Assembly (NCBI GenBank): GCA_046537975.1
Contig: JBKHJR010000008.1
Coordinates: 1 to 54,406, forward strand
Length of the DNA stretch: 54,406 nucleotides
Direction: 5' to 3'
Source: JAWLDV01 sp046537975
GTDB taxonomy: Bacteria > Desulfobacterota > Desulfobulbia > Desulfobulbales > SURF-16
Below the pieces are notes generated by a model that worked only from the letters and a program-made list of their open reading frames with translations, was not told the origin of the DNA and searched no databases. Position 1 is the first letter of the stretch; the number at the start of each line of letters is the position of its first letter. Below, one piece after another: positions 18,099-26,062 of this stretch. The translations under genes were made by a program, and so were the position numbers.

Positions 18099-19274
18099 TC
18101 AAGCTGTCTTCTCATTTTCCAGTTTAACGGAAATGGCCACCTTGTATAGAATGGTCAAGACAAGAAACCCGGTAGCCCAGACCCCTGCTGTTATGGATAA
18201 CTCGACAAAAGTCGGGTAATACTCGGTTATATGATGGAGGGGGGTGACCGCAAAGCCTCCCAGAACAAGGCCCAATCCCTTATCGATCCAGAAAGCCAGG
18301 AAAATAAGGGCTGCCGCTGTACCAACCAAGCGGTCAGATCTCTGGTTCCTGCCATAAAAAAGCAGGCCGATGCCGATTACTGCCAATATCAGAAAGGCCC
18401 TCATTGGATAGACCAGATTGTCATATTCCACACCGTGATGGGTAATGCCGCTGAAAAGATAATCCAAAGAATGCATATGACCGGGTATCTGGGAGTAATA
18501 AGCGGTAAAGAACTCACAACCCACGAAAAATAGATTGACCAGAGCGGCATAGCCGATAATCGTAACCAGCTTATCCCTCGCCACATCAGTAATCTTGAAG
18601 TTGGTAGTATGTTTTATGATCAGGGCGATCACAATAAGCAGGGCCGGTCCGGCTGCAAAGGCTGAGGCCAGAAAACGGGGGGCCATGATGGCTGTCAGCC
18701 AGAGATGACGACCCGGCAGACCGGCGTAGAGGAAGGCTGTTACGGTATGAATACTAATAGCCCAGGGCAGGGACAGATAAATAAAAGGTTTGAGCCACCT
18801 GCCGTATTTAACTCCCTTATACTCAGCATGCAGAACCCCCCAGCCGCAGATGAGATTGAGCAGCAGATAACCGTTAAGCACGATCATATCATAAAACAGC
18901 ATGGAGTTGGGACTGGGATGCAGTAAAACATTCATGAGCCGTAGAGGCTGACCAAGGTCCACCACAATAAAAAGCAGACACATGATTACCGCAGATATGG
19001 CCATGAACTCCCCCAGGATGGTTATCCTACTGAACTCTTTGTAATTATGGAGATAATAGGGCAAAACCACCATCAATCCCCCGGCTGCCACTCCGACCAG
19101 GAAAGTAAACTGAGCGATATAGATTCCCCAGCTCACGTCCCGACTCATGCCGGTGGCTCCAAGACCATAATTAAACTGGACTGTGTAGCATATTCCCCCC
19201 ACCGCCATAATAACAAGCAGGACAATTACCCAGCTCCAGTATAATCCACTTCCTTTAAGAGCTTTTTCTAACAT
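18099..19274 (-). CDS. dsrP: DsrP, NrfD-type quinone-interacting membrane subunit
   Basis: This 391-residue polytopic membrane protein of the NrfD/PsrC family has about ten helices. Family features include the early WGIYIAQFTF and GVAAGGLMV segments and VVDLGQPLRLMNVLLHPSPNSML. DsrP exchanges electrons between the quinone pool and the periplasmic Fe-S subunit DsrO. As the last gene of dsrMKJOP it starts 16 bp after dsrO, with GAGGTG ahead of the ATG, and is followed by a strong hairpin. The complex as a whole links membrane quinones to reduction of the DsrC trisulfide in the cytoplasm. Confidence 0.93.
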   Translation of the reverse strand: MLEKALKGSGLYWSWVIVLLVIMAVGGICYTVQFNYGLGATGMSRDVSWGIYIAQFTFLVGVAAGGLMVVLPYYLHNYKEFSRITILGEFMAISAVIMCLLFIVVDLGQPLRLMNVLLHPSPNSMLFYDMIVLNGYLLLNLICGWGVLHAEYKGVKYGRWLKPFIYLSLPWAISIHTVTAFLYAGLPGRHLWLTAIMAPRFLASAFAAGPALLIVIALIIKHTTNFKITDVARDKLVTIIGYAALVNLFFVGCEFFTAYYSQIPGHMHSLDYLFSGITHHGVEYDNLVYPMRAFLILAVIGIGLLFYGRNQRSDRLVGTAAALIFLAFWIDKGLGLVLGGFAVTPLHHITEYYPTFVELSITAGVWATGFLVLTILYKVAISVKLENEKTA

Positions 19275-19290
19275 GACTTATCACCTCACC

Positions 19291-20139
19291 TTATATAATG
19301 TAGAAAATCGAGGGCTTGGTACCCAGAGAAGGCTTCCGCTGGATAGTAAATCTTGATTTAAGCACCTGGTTGATCTCAGATCCGGGATCGTTCAAGTCGC
19401 CGAAAATCATGGCCTTGGTATCGCCGGTGGCTTCAACACAGAGAGGATCCTTTCCTGATGGAAGCCGCCAGGCACATAAACTGCACTTCTCTACTACACC
19501 GCGCATCCTGGTAGGAAATTTATCGTTAATCTCTTCGATAAAAGGACTACCATCCTTTGACCCCCTGGGATCGCGCCAGTTAAAGCTTCTGGCTCCATAA
19601 GGGCAGGCAGCCATGCAGAAACGGCAACCGATACAACGATGGAAATCCATCATGACTATGCCGTCCTCATTCTTAAAGGTGGCCTTGGTCGGACAGGCTC
19701 TAACGCAGGGAGGATTATCACAGTGGTTGCAAAGGACCGGAATATCCATTCCTTTCAATTTGCTATCCATCTTATACTGGCTGTGGCCAGGAAAAGCGTT
19801 GGCATACTTTTCCGTCCAGATCCATTTGATTCCATCTTTCTCGTTCCCGAAATCAGGTACATTGTGATAACTGTGACAGGCTTCTATGCACTTTGCCGCC
19901 AGTCCGGGATTATCATGGAATTTCATGACATCTATTACAATCCCGTACCTTTTCCCGGTAGAGGACTCACCATGGCCGTCAGTTCCGGGTTCTTCACCGT
20001 GGGCTGCCTGTTCTCCCTCTCCGGAAGTGACAGCTCCGGCATTTTTATGCAACAACATTTCCAGTCCGGCCGGGGCGCCAACTCCGGCGGCAGCAGACAG
20101 ACCGGCAATTTTGAGAAACTTCCTTCGTGTTTTATCCAT
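19291..20139 (-). CDS. dsrO: DsrO, periplasmic Tat-exported ferredoxin-like subunit
   Basis: This 282-residue protein begins with a twin-arginine signal (RRKFLKIAG, residues 5-13), so it should be folded and exported by Tat. Iron-sulfur cysteines occur as C84/C88, C137/C140/C145/C149, C169/C172/C175/C179 and C219/C222/C234, enough for three [4Fe-4S] clusters. The fold is that of the NrfC/DmsB electron-transfer subunits that dock on NrfD-type membrane proteins, here DsrP. The start overlaps the dsrJ stop by one base (TAATG), so translation is coupled. A histidine- and glutamate-rich linker (about 38-62) follows the signal. Confidence 0.93.
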   Translation of the reverse strand: MDKTRRKFLKIAGLSAAAGVGAPAGLEMLLHKNAGAVTSGEGEQAAHGEEPGTDGHGESSTGKRYGIVIDVMKFHDNPGLAAKCIEACHSYHNVPDFGNEKDGIKWIWTEKYANAFPGHSQYKMDSKLKGMDIPVLCNHCDNPPCVRACPTKATFKNEDGIVMMDFHRCIGCRFCMAACPYGARSFNWRDPRGSKDGSPFIEEINDKFPTRMRGVVEKCSLCAWRLPSGKDPLCVEATGDTKAMIFGDLNDPGSEINQVLKSRFTIQRKPSLGTKPSIFYII

Positions 20140-20585
20140 TAGTGAACCTCCTCATGACTTGTGCTTGCCTCATCCTCAATTTTTTCAGCAGAGGGGGTAA
20201 ATGTCTTGTCAACAGCGGAGGGATCAAAATGGCAGTCCCAACAGTAGGGTCTGACAGAGGCATATTCGTGGCACCTGTCGCAGAACTTATCTTTTTCCTC
20301 GTGACAGTGCAGACAGCCGTCTTGCAAGCTTCTTTCGTAGAATTCACCATCAATCTCCACTTTTTCCCTGTTACCTTCCCTGATGACTTCGTCCCTCCAG
20401 TCATTCAGAATAACCATATGAGATACCCTCATCTCCTTGACAGGTTTGACACATTTCTCATATTTGGCTGCCGGTTCCTTCAGTTCCGGGGGCTTTTTCT
20501 CATTGCCAATATTATAAATAAAGGCAAAAAACATCAGGCCCACAAAAATGACCAAACTGATGATAACTCTTCCTGGATTATACAT
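20139..20585 (-). CDS. dsrJ: DsrJ, periplasmic triheme cytochrome c
   Basis: The ATG at 20585 gives 148 residues beginning MYNPGR, as in other DsrJ proteins. It lies 9 nt after a GGAGG site, whereas the upstream ATG at 20591 is only 3 nt from that site. One N-terminal helix (about 6-25) anchors it in the membrane. Three CxxCH haem sites are present, CLHCH, CDRCH and CWDCH, within the C-terminal half. The KCVKPVKEMRVSHM block before them is also typical of DsrJ. In known DsrJ one haem has an unusual His/Cys ligation. The gene overlaps dsrK by 8 nt and dsrO by 1 nt. Confidence 0.93.
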   Translation of the reverse strand: MYNPGRVIISLVIFVGLMFFAFIYNIGNEKKPPELKEPAAKYEKCVKPVKEMRVSHMVILNDWRDEVIREGNREKVEIDGEFYERSLQDGCLHCHEEKDKFCDRCHEYASVRPYCWDCHFDPSAVDKTFTPSAEKIEDEASTSHEEVH

Positions 20586-22233
20586 CGTCATTCACCTCCG
20601 TCCCTGCAAGAGGCTCAAAACGGAGTCCCGTCTCCCTCTCTATTTCGTCATCAAAAACCAGGGCGTTACCCACAAGCTCCGACAAACCGGCAACCTCCAC
20701 ATCAGGAGTCCAGTAATCCACCAGGTTACTTAGGGTAGCCCGATCAATTGCACATACACAGGCGAGGGTGTTAACCCCGAACTTGTCTCTGACATGCTCA
20801 ACAGCATTAGCCCTGGGCAGACCGGATCTCATCCTCAGTTCCATAATTTCACCGGTATTCAGCCCAGTTCCGCTGCCGCAGCAGAAGGTCTTTTCCCTGA
20901 TGGTGTTTTCCGGCATTTCATACCATTTGGGGACCACATGGTCCAAGACATAGCGGGGTTCATCAAGAAGACCCATAGCACGTGAAGGATTACAACTATC
21001 ATGCCAGGTTGCAACCCGATGGGCATTGCGTTGGGGATCGAGCTTAAGCTTGTCATTATAGATAAGATCAGCAGTGAACTCACTTATATGGACCATTTTA
21101 GTAGAGGCCGCATTATCAAAGGTAGTTCCGGTAATCGGTGACCTTGGGACTTCAAGGAAGTCGGCCGGACCATTCATAGTATCCATATACTGATGAAGCA
21201 CCCGCCACATATGGCCGCATTCTCCGCCCAGAATCCATTTTACCCCGAGCCTTTCGGCCTCGGCATACATCTTGGCGTTAAGTTTCTTCATCATTTCGTT
21301 GGTGCTAAAAAGGCCGAAGTTTCCACCTTCCGAGGCATAGGTCGACCAAGTGTAGTCCAGGCCGAGATGGTGGAAGAGCAGCAGATAGCCCATGCAGGTG
21401 TAGATCCCGGGTTCGGCAAAAACATCGGCAGAAGGGGTGATGAAAAGTATTTCTGCCCCCTTGCGATTAAAGGTTGGTTCCACCCTTATTCCGGTTATCT
21501 CTTCAATATCATCTACCAGAAACTCAACATTCTCTTTAAATGTATGGGGCTGCAACCCCATATGATTTCCGGTCCGGTTCGAGTTGGCCGCAGGTTCCAG
21601 TATCCAGTTGGTATTGACTCCGACCAGGTGCAGGAGTTCCCTCATCATCATGGTAACTTCCGCGGTATCAATCCCGTAGGGGCAGAAAACCGAGCAGCGG
21701 CGGCACTCTGTACACTGATAAGCGTACATGAACCATTCCTTAAGAACATTAAAAGTCATGGGCCTGCCTCCTGCCATCTTGCCCAGGAGTTTGCCGGCGG
21801 TGGTAAAGTCGTTGCGGTAGACAGAACGCAGCAGTTCAGCCCGCAGGACCGGCATATTTTTGGGATCGCCGGTTCCCAGAAAGAAATGGCATTTGTCTGC
21901 ACAGGCTCCGCAACGGACACAGCAATCCATGAATATCTGCAGGGAGCGGAACTTATCCAGCCGCTCCTTAAGACCGTTGAGAATTATCTCCTCCCAGCCT
22001 TCGGGGAGTTGCCAGTCATCGTCCGTGGGGCTCCATTCCCTGGGATTGGCGATACCGGTTTTCCCCGCGTTTATGTGGTATTCCACAATATTTTGTTTAC
22101 CGGGGTAACAGAAGTTACCCTCCTTGAATTCAACAGGGACGTCCATCCAATCCTGAGTTGGAATGGCCCCCGTCATTAATGACGGCTCCCTGGCAACCTT
22201 CTGTCGTAATTTTTCAACTTTTGGTATTGCCAT
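20578..22233 (-). CDS. dsrK: DsrK, HdrD-like cytoplasmic Fe-S catalytic subunit
   Basis: This 551-residue soluble protein resembles the HdrD subunit of heterodisulfide reductase. Two ferredoxin-type clusters are seen: C105-x2-C108-x2-C111-x3-C115 and C174-x2-C177-x2-C180-x3-C184. The C-terminal half carries the CCG-type cysteines for a noncubane cluster: GGECGH (C339), HDSCNPS (C414) and CCGSG (C451, C452). DsrK is the subunit thought to reduce the DsrC trisulfide in the cytoplasm, fed by DsrM. A purine-rich AGGAACAGGAAC stretch precedes the ATG. A 99-bp gap separates it from dsrM. Confidence 0.94.
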   Translation of the reverse strand: MAIPKVEKLRQKVAREPSLMTGAIPTQDWMDVPVEFKEGNFCYPGKQNIVEYHINAGKTGIANPREWSPTDDDWQLPEGWEEIILNGLKERLDKFRSLQIFMDCCVRCGACADKCHFFLGTGDPKNMPVLRAELLRSVYRNDFTTAGKLLGKMAGGRPMTFNVLKEWFMYAYQCTECRRCSVFCPYGIDTAEVTMMMRELLHLVGVNTNWILEPAANSNRTGNHMGLQPHTFKENVEFLVDDIEEITGIRVEPTFNRKGAEILFITPSADVFAEPGIYTCMGYLLLFHHLGLDYTWSTYASEGGNFGLFSTNEMMKKLNAKMYAEAERLGVKWILGGECGHMWRVLHQYMDTMNGPADFLEVPRSPITGTTFDNAASTKMVHISEFTADLIYNDKLKLDPQRNAHRVATWHDSCNPSRAMGLLDEPRYVLDHVVPKWYEMPENTIREKTFCCGSGTGLNTGEIMELRMRSGLPRANAVEHVRDKFGVNTLACVCAIDRATLSNLVDYWTPDVEVAGLSELVGNALVFDDEIERETGLRFEPLAGTEVNDDV

Positions 22234-22332
22234 AGTTCCTGTTCCTTTTCCTTAAGATGTCTATTCCTGTGATCGCACCACGCAACCTCCAGCGGACAAC
22301 GGGGGATGCTGGATACGAAATATGCCTCCTAT

Positions 22333-23328
22333 TTATTCCTTTTCAACCGGAATATCGGCGTCTTTCATGAATTCCCTGAACTCATCCTCATAGGCTTCAT
22401 AAGAATGCGGTTTTATGGAGGGGTCATTCCAGGGATTAATATGCCTCACCGCCCGGCTGTTATTGGCCATGTTCCTGGTCGGACTCATGAAAACTCCCCC
22501 CAAATGCATTAATTTGCTGAGAGGAAAGTAGATCAGCAGGATGCTGACCAGGAGCACATGCACAAAGAAAAGGGGGTTTATACTATCAGCCAGAGAGGGG
22601 GAAAAAGCGGTTAAACCGACGGTAAGCTCCTTTATGGCAGTTATATCCACCCGGAATGAAAAACGCATCAGGATGCCGGTTATAGCTATAGCAAATATAA
22701 GAAAAAGAGGAAAATAGTCAGAGGCAAGAGAGAGGTATCTTAGATGGCGTCCCATTATTCTTCGCAGAAAGAGAAAGATCAGGGCAAGCGGTAAGAGCAA
22801 ATCGGTCATATACATGGTAGGGGCGCCGATCTGGAGAATACCGTCAAAAAATTCCAGCGACTGGATAAAACCCGGGACCGGCTCCAAGAAAAGTCTCAGA
22901 TGGCGCAGGACCAGAACAAGGAAAGAGTAGTGAAACATCAAAGCGAACAGCCAAAGCCATTTTGAGGAGCCGTAAGCCAGCTTGGGACCTTCATGAACCT
23001 CTGCCTTGGTATTCCGGAAAAGCGACCGAAACAGGAGGATCTCCAGGATCATTCGGCCTACAACCTCAAGTTTGTTGGAGGGACTTTCCAGTCTGTTCGG
23101 CTTAATCCACGGCAGAGAAGCTTCTTGCCCGCAAGTCGTAGGGATTCTGAATGGCACCGGGATCTTCGCCCACTGGACTATCCGGTAGACAAACATCACA
23201 ACAAAGAATCCAAACGCCAGGTAGGGCAAGATAACCCCTAACAGATACCGCAGACCTACAATTTCTCCGCCAATCAAACCGACAATGATCAGCGCCAAGA
23301 CTGCAAGAAAGGGATACAGGATTTTCAT
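22333..23328 (-). CDS. dsrM: DsrM, NarI-like cytochrome b membrane subunit
   Basis: This 331-residue membrane protein has about six helices and histidines in helix contexts (FHYSFLVLVLRHLR, FFVHVLL) suited to binding two b haems, as in NarI and HdrE. DsrM oxidises menaquinol and passes electrons to DsrK. The C-terminal tail (about 280-331) is hydrophilic and probably cytoplasmic. It is the first of the five dsrMKJOP genes; a GAGGTAAAGG site precedes its ATG. The RsbRD_N gene lies 138 bp upstream on the same strand and may be co-transcribed. Confidence 0.93.
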   Translation of the reverse strand: MKILYPFLAVLALIIVGLIGGEIVGLRYLLGVILPYLAFGFFVVMFVYRIVQWAKIPVPFRIPTTCGQEASLPWIKPNRLESPSNKLEVVGRMILEILLFRSLFRNTKAEVHEGPKLAYGSSKWLWLFALMFHYSFLVLVLRHLRLFLEPVPGFIQSLEFFDGILQIGAPTMYMTDLLLPLALIFLFLRRIMGRHLRYLSLASDYFPLFLIFAIAITGILMRFSFRVDITAIKELTVGLTAFSPSLADSINPLFFVHVLLVSILLIYFPLSKLMHLGGVFMSPTRNMANNSRAVRHINPWNDPSIKPHSYEAYEDEFREFMKDADIPVEKE

Positions 23329-23466
23329 TTGCCTTTACCTCACTTCTTAATTATTTTTCCCGTTATTCGGGGATAAATTTATCCGCCCCGCTAAACAGCA
23401 TCCGGAGCAGAGCCCAACAAAAAATGACAAGTTATGCAGATGATACTTCCTTTAACAACCAGCTCA

Positions 23467-23973
23467 CTATTCATTCATTAAAGCTGTAGGACAGACAACT
23501 TCTGAAGTTAGTGCATTCCTCTTCTTTTTAAAGTCATTAAAATGTACTTGATGCAGCTGTTCCCGACTGGCATTATATATATCAAAAAGGGCCAGGGCCG
23601 CATTATCGACTCTGGCATCGAACGATTTCCACTCCTGATCACTGATCTGTTTGTTCCCGACAGCCTTGCGGACAATCTCCTTTAAAGTGAAAACAAAGGC
23701 CAGAGCCTGGGATGGGGATATCTGCTGGACCGCCATAAGCTTGATAAGTTGCCCCAGTGCCGGGGTTTCAATCTCCTGATCAGATTCGTCGCATATAACG
23801 CTGTAAAGTTCCTTGAGCCCGGCAGTGGTCTTATGGCCTACAGGGTTGGCAAACTGGTCTTTCTGGCCCATGAAAATGCGGGCCGTATCCTTCTCATATC
23901 TTCCGAGAACGGCTTTCTCCCAATTCTTCAGGATCTCCGCCTCCATATCGATTAATAGAGTTTTCAATTTCAT
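23467..23973 (-). CDS. RsbRD_N-domain protein, upstream of dsrMKJOP
   Basis: This 168-residue, mostly helical soluble protein resembles the RsbRD_N sensor domain. It opens LKTLLIDMEAEILKNWEKAV and has GQKDQFANPVGHKT near residue 55. In stressosome proteins this globin-like domain senses signals and lies before a STAS domain; here it stands alone without STAS. From memory, stand-alone RsbRD_N genes occur directly upstream of dsrMKJOP in several deltaproteobacterial sulfate reducers, so a role in sensing for, or assembly of, the Dsr complex is plausible but unproven. The ribosome site (AAGGAG) is about 17 nt before the ATG, farther than usual, so the exact start is uncertain. Confidence 0.72.
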   Translation of the reverse strand: MKLKTLLIDMEAEILKNWEKAVLGRYEKDTARIFMGQKDQFANPVGHKTTAGLKELYSVICDESDQEIETPALGQLIKLMAVQQISPSQALAFVFTLKEIVRKAVGNKQISDQEWKSFDARVDNAALALFDIYNASREQLHQVHFNDFKKKRNALTSEVVCPTALMNE

Positions 23974-24071
23974 ACCCGACAGTTCAATAACTCCTTATCT
24001 TAAGCTGCAGTTTACACCGCAATTCGGCGCTTATCCCGATTACCGGATTCTGGTCTGTAAGACATCGATTT

Positions 24072-24087
24072 ATGAATAACTATTCAT
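24072..24087. promoter_or_regulatory. 16-bp palindrome upstream of the RsbRD_N-dsrMKJOP genes (candidate operator)
   Basis: ATGAATA and TATTCAT flank a 2-bp centre (AC), a perfect 7-2-7 inverted repeat. It lies about 100 bp upstream of the RsbRD_N start, in the gap after dapL. Size and symmetry suit a dimeric repressor or activator, but I cannot assign a regulator. Confidence 0.4.
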
Positions 24088-24150
24088 TCACAGACTTAAT
24101 GAGTTAGCACATTTACAGGCTACTTTCAATAAAAAAAACACCGGCTCAAA

Positions 24151-25374
24151 TTACAATGTCTTACTGATACGGGCCATTGCGCGTTCCACATTTTCATAGC
24201 TGTTAAAGGCACTAAGCCTGATATATTCCTGCCCGCATCTCCCAAAACCGGCTCCTGGTGTACAGACTACCCCGGCCCTGTCCAGGATAAGATCGAAGAG
24301 CTCCCAGGAATCTCTGCCGTTTCCGTAAATCCAGATATAAGGAGAATTGAATCCTCCTGAGTAAGCGAAACCCAGCTTATCAATTTCCTCTGTCACCAGA
24401 TCGGCGTTTTTCAGGTAGTAATCAACCAGATCCTTAACCTGCTTTTTGCCTTCCGTGCTGTAAACGGCCTCAGCCGCCCTCTGTACCGGATAAGAAACAC
24501 CGTTGAACTTGGTACCGTGCCTCCTGTTCCAAAGACCGTGCAGTGAGTGCCGGTTACCTTTGGAATCATATACTCTGCACTCCTTGGGGACCACGGTATA
24601 AGCACAACGGGTGCCTGTGAAACCTGCGTTTTTGGAAAAACTCCTGAATTCCACGGCGACTTCCTGGGCCCCTTCAATCTCATAGATGGTGTGCGGCAGG
24701 GATTCATCTCTTATAAACGCTTCATAGGCGGCATCAAAGAGAATCAGGGCTTGATTGTCCCTGGCATAATCCACCCACTTCTTCAGATGTTCCTTGCTGA
24801 TCGTGGATCCTGTGGGGTTATTGGGGAAGCAGAGATAAATAAGATCAACCTGCTCTTCAGGCAGATCAGGAATAAAGCTGTTTTCTTTGGTAGCTTCCAA
24901 AAATACTATGCCCTGATATCTGCCCTCACTCCAATCCCCGGTTCTACCAGCCATAACATTGGTATCGAGATAGACAGGATATACCGGATCGGTTATTGCC
25001 ACCTTTATATCGGTAGAGAATAGCTCCTGAAAGTTTCCGGTATCACACTTGGCCCCGTCGCTTATAAAGATTTCATCGGCAGATATATAAGCCCCTCTAT
25101 CCCGAAAATCATTTTCCGAGATCGCCGTTCTTAAAAAATCATAACCCTGCTCCGGACCATAGCCCCGGAAAGTTTTGTCGTCCCCCATTTCATCGACTGC
25201 CCTGTGAAAAGCATCTACACAGGCTTCGGGCAGTCCCCGGGTTACATCACCAATTCCGAGCTTGATTATTTCTTTGTCCGGGTTATTTTCTTCGAAGCTT
25301 CTCACTCTCTTGGCGATATCCGAAAAAAGATAAGAAGCCTGGAGCTTAAGATAGTTTTCGTTTATTGTTATCAT
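24151..25374 (-). CDS. dapL: LL-diaminopimelate aminotransferase
   Basis: This 407-residue class I/II PLP aminotransferase matches DapL in length and motifs: KLGIGDVTRGLPEAC near residue 38, GYGPEQGYDFLR near 71, CFPNNPTGS near 182, D214 in ILFDAAYEAF, and K248 in SFSKNAGFTGTRCAY as the Schiff-base lysine. It makes LL-2,6-diaminopimelate from tetrahydrodipicolinate in one step, bypassing the acylated DapD/E route for lysine and peptidoglycan. The variant is common in Desulfobacterota. GAGGTAAG precedes the ATG and a promoter candidate lies 32 bp further up. Confidence 0.94.
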   Translation of the reverse strand: MITINENYLKLQASYLFSDIAKRVRSFEENNPDKEIIKLGIGDVTRGLPEACVDAFHRAVDEMGDDKTFRGYGPEQGYDFLRTAISENDFRDRGAYISADEIFISDGAKCDTGNFQELFSTDIKVAITDPVYPVYLDTNVMAGRTGDWSEGRYQGIVFLEATKENSFIPDLPEEQVDLIYLCFPNNPTGSTISKEHLKKWVDYARDNQALILFDAAYEAFIRDESLPHTIYEIEGAQEVAVEFRSFSKNAGFTGTRCAYTVVPKECRVYDSKGNRHSLHGLWNRRHGTKFNGVSYPVQRAAEAVYSTEGKKQVKDLVDYYLKNADLVTEEIDKLGFAYSGGFNSPYIWIYGNGRDSWELFDLILDRAGVVCTPGAGFGRCGQEYIRLSAFNSYENVERAMARISKTL

Positions 25375-25405
25375 ATCTTACCTCAACCGTTTTCTTTCTG
25401 TATTA

Positions 25406-25436
25406 ATTATACTATCTTGCTTACCTCAGAGTTCAA
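25406..25436 (-). promoter_or_regulatory. Candidate dapL promoter
   Basis: On the minus strand, TTGAAC (25431-25436) and a perfect TATAAT (25406-25411) are separated by 19 bp. The -10 box lies 31 bp before the dapL ATG. The spacer is longer than ideal. Confidence 0.4.
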
Positions 25437-25636
25437 AATCTAAATCTCGTCTGCCCCTGGACCGCAACACATTAATATTAATCCTGCCCGGATTGAACAA
25501 TTCTCAGCCATCCGCCTGCCGGAACAGCCCCCTTTTCTCATTTCCGCCGGCAGTCATGTACCACTCCCCACCCTGATCTCAGCAGGGTTCCGGTCTTAGC
25601 CGGCCACACTTGAAAATCTGATCTGCCCTCCAGCCC

Positions 25637-26062
25637 TCAAACAGCGGTATCCAGCACTACCCCCACTTTTTCCTGAAGCCGGCGGAAAAATTCGGGGAGA
25701 TCGTCAAGATCGACCCCTTTTTTGCCTATAAGGCGGCAAAGACGTTGATCAGAGCAATCATAAATATCAAGCACATATTTGTTCCTGACCCTTGCCACAC
25801 TCAGATGGATATCTATGTTATTAGCCTGAAAATTTTCGTTGATCTGATCGACTGCTGTTTGCAGATTTTTTTCCATCTCGGAGAGAAATTTCTCATCCTC
25901 CTCCCCCAGATAACGGCGTCCCCGTCTTCTCCTCCACAGCCTGGCCATATGATTAAGAGAGACCACCGGAGTCACCTCTTCCACCCTTTGCGGGCGTATC
26001 GGTTTTTCTCCGGTGTCGATCCTTGGTCTGGGCGGGAACTTGTACTCCGCAGTTATCACCAT
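25637..26062 (-). CDS. FlaG-like protein
   Basis: This 141-residue protein has a proline- and arginine-rich N-terminus containing an RRRRGRR run (about 44-50). A helix and a beta-rich C-terminal domain follow (about 63-141, LQTAVDQINENFQ ... DIHLSVARV ... YVLDIYD ... CRLIGKKGVDLDDLPEFF). The C-terminal layout is that of FlaG, where two strands lead into an IRQIPPEE-type helix, here LCRLIGKKGVDLDD. FlaG proteins affect flagellar filament length. The gene overlaps the recD2 stop by 7 nt, so it is translated with a DNA helicase, an odd partner for a flagellar protein. The call rests on pattern similarity only. Confidence 0.5.
   Translation of the reverse strand: MVITAEYKFPPRPRIDTGEKPIRPQRVEEVTPVVSLNHMARLWRRRRGRRYLGEEDEKFLSEMEKNLQTAVDQINENFQANNIDIHLSVARVRNKYVLDIYDCSDQRLCRLIGKKGVDLDDLPEFFRRLQEKVGVVLDTAV

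Noticed and set aside
25516..25553. CTGCCGG/CCGGCAG inverted repeat between the FlaG-like gene and dapL
   Set aside because: The loop is 24 nt and no T-run follows on either strand. A chance match in a GC-rich stretch is likely.
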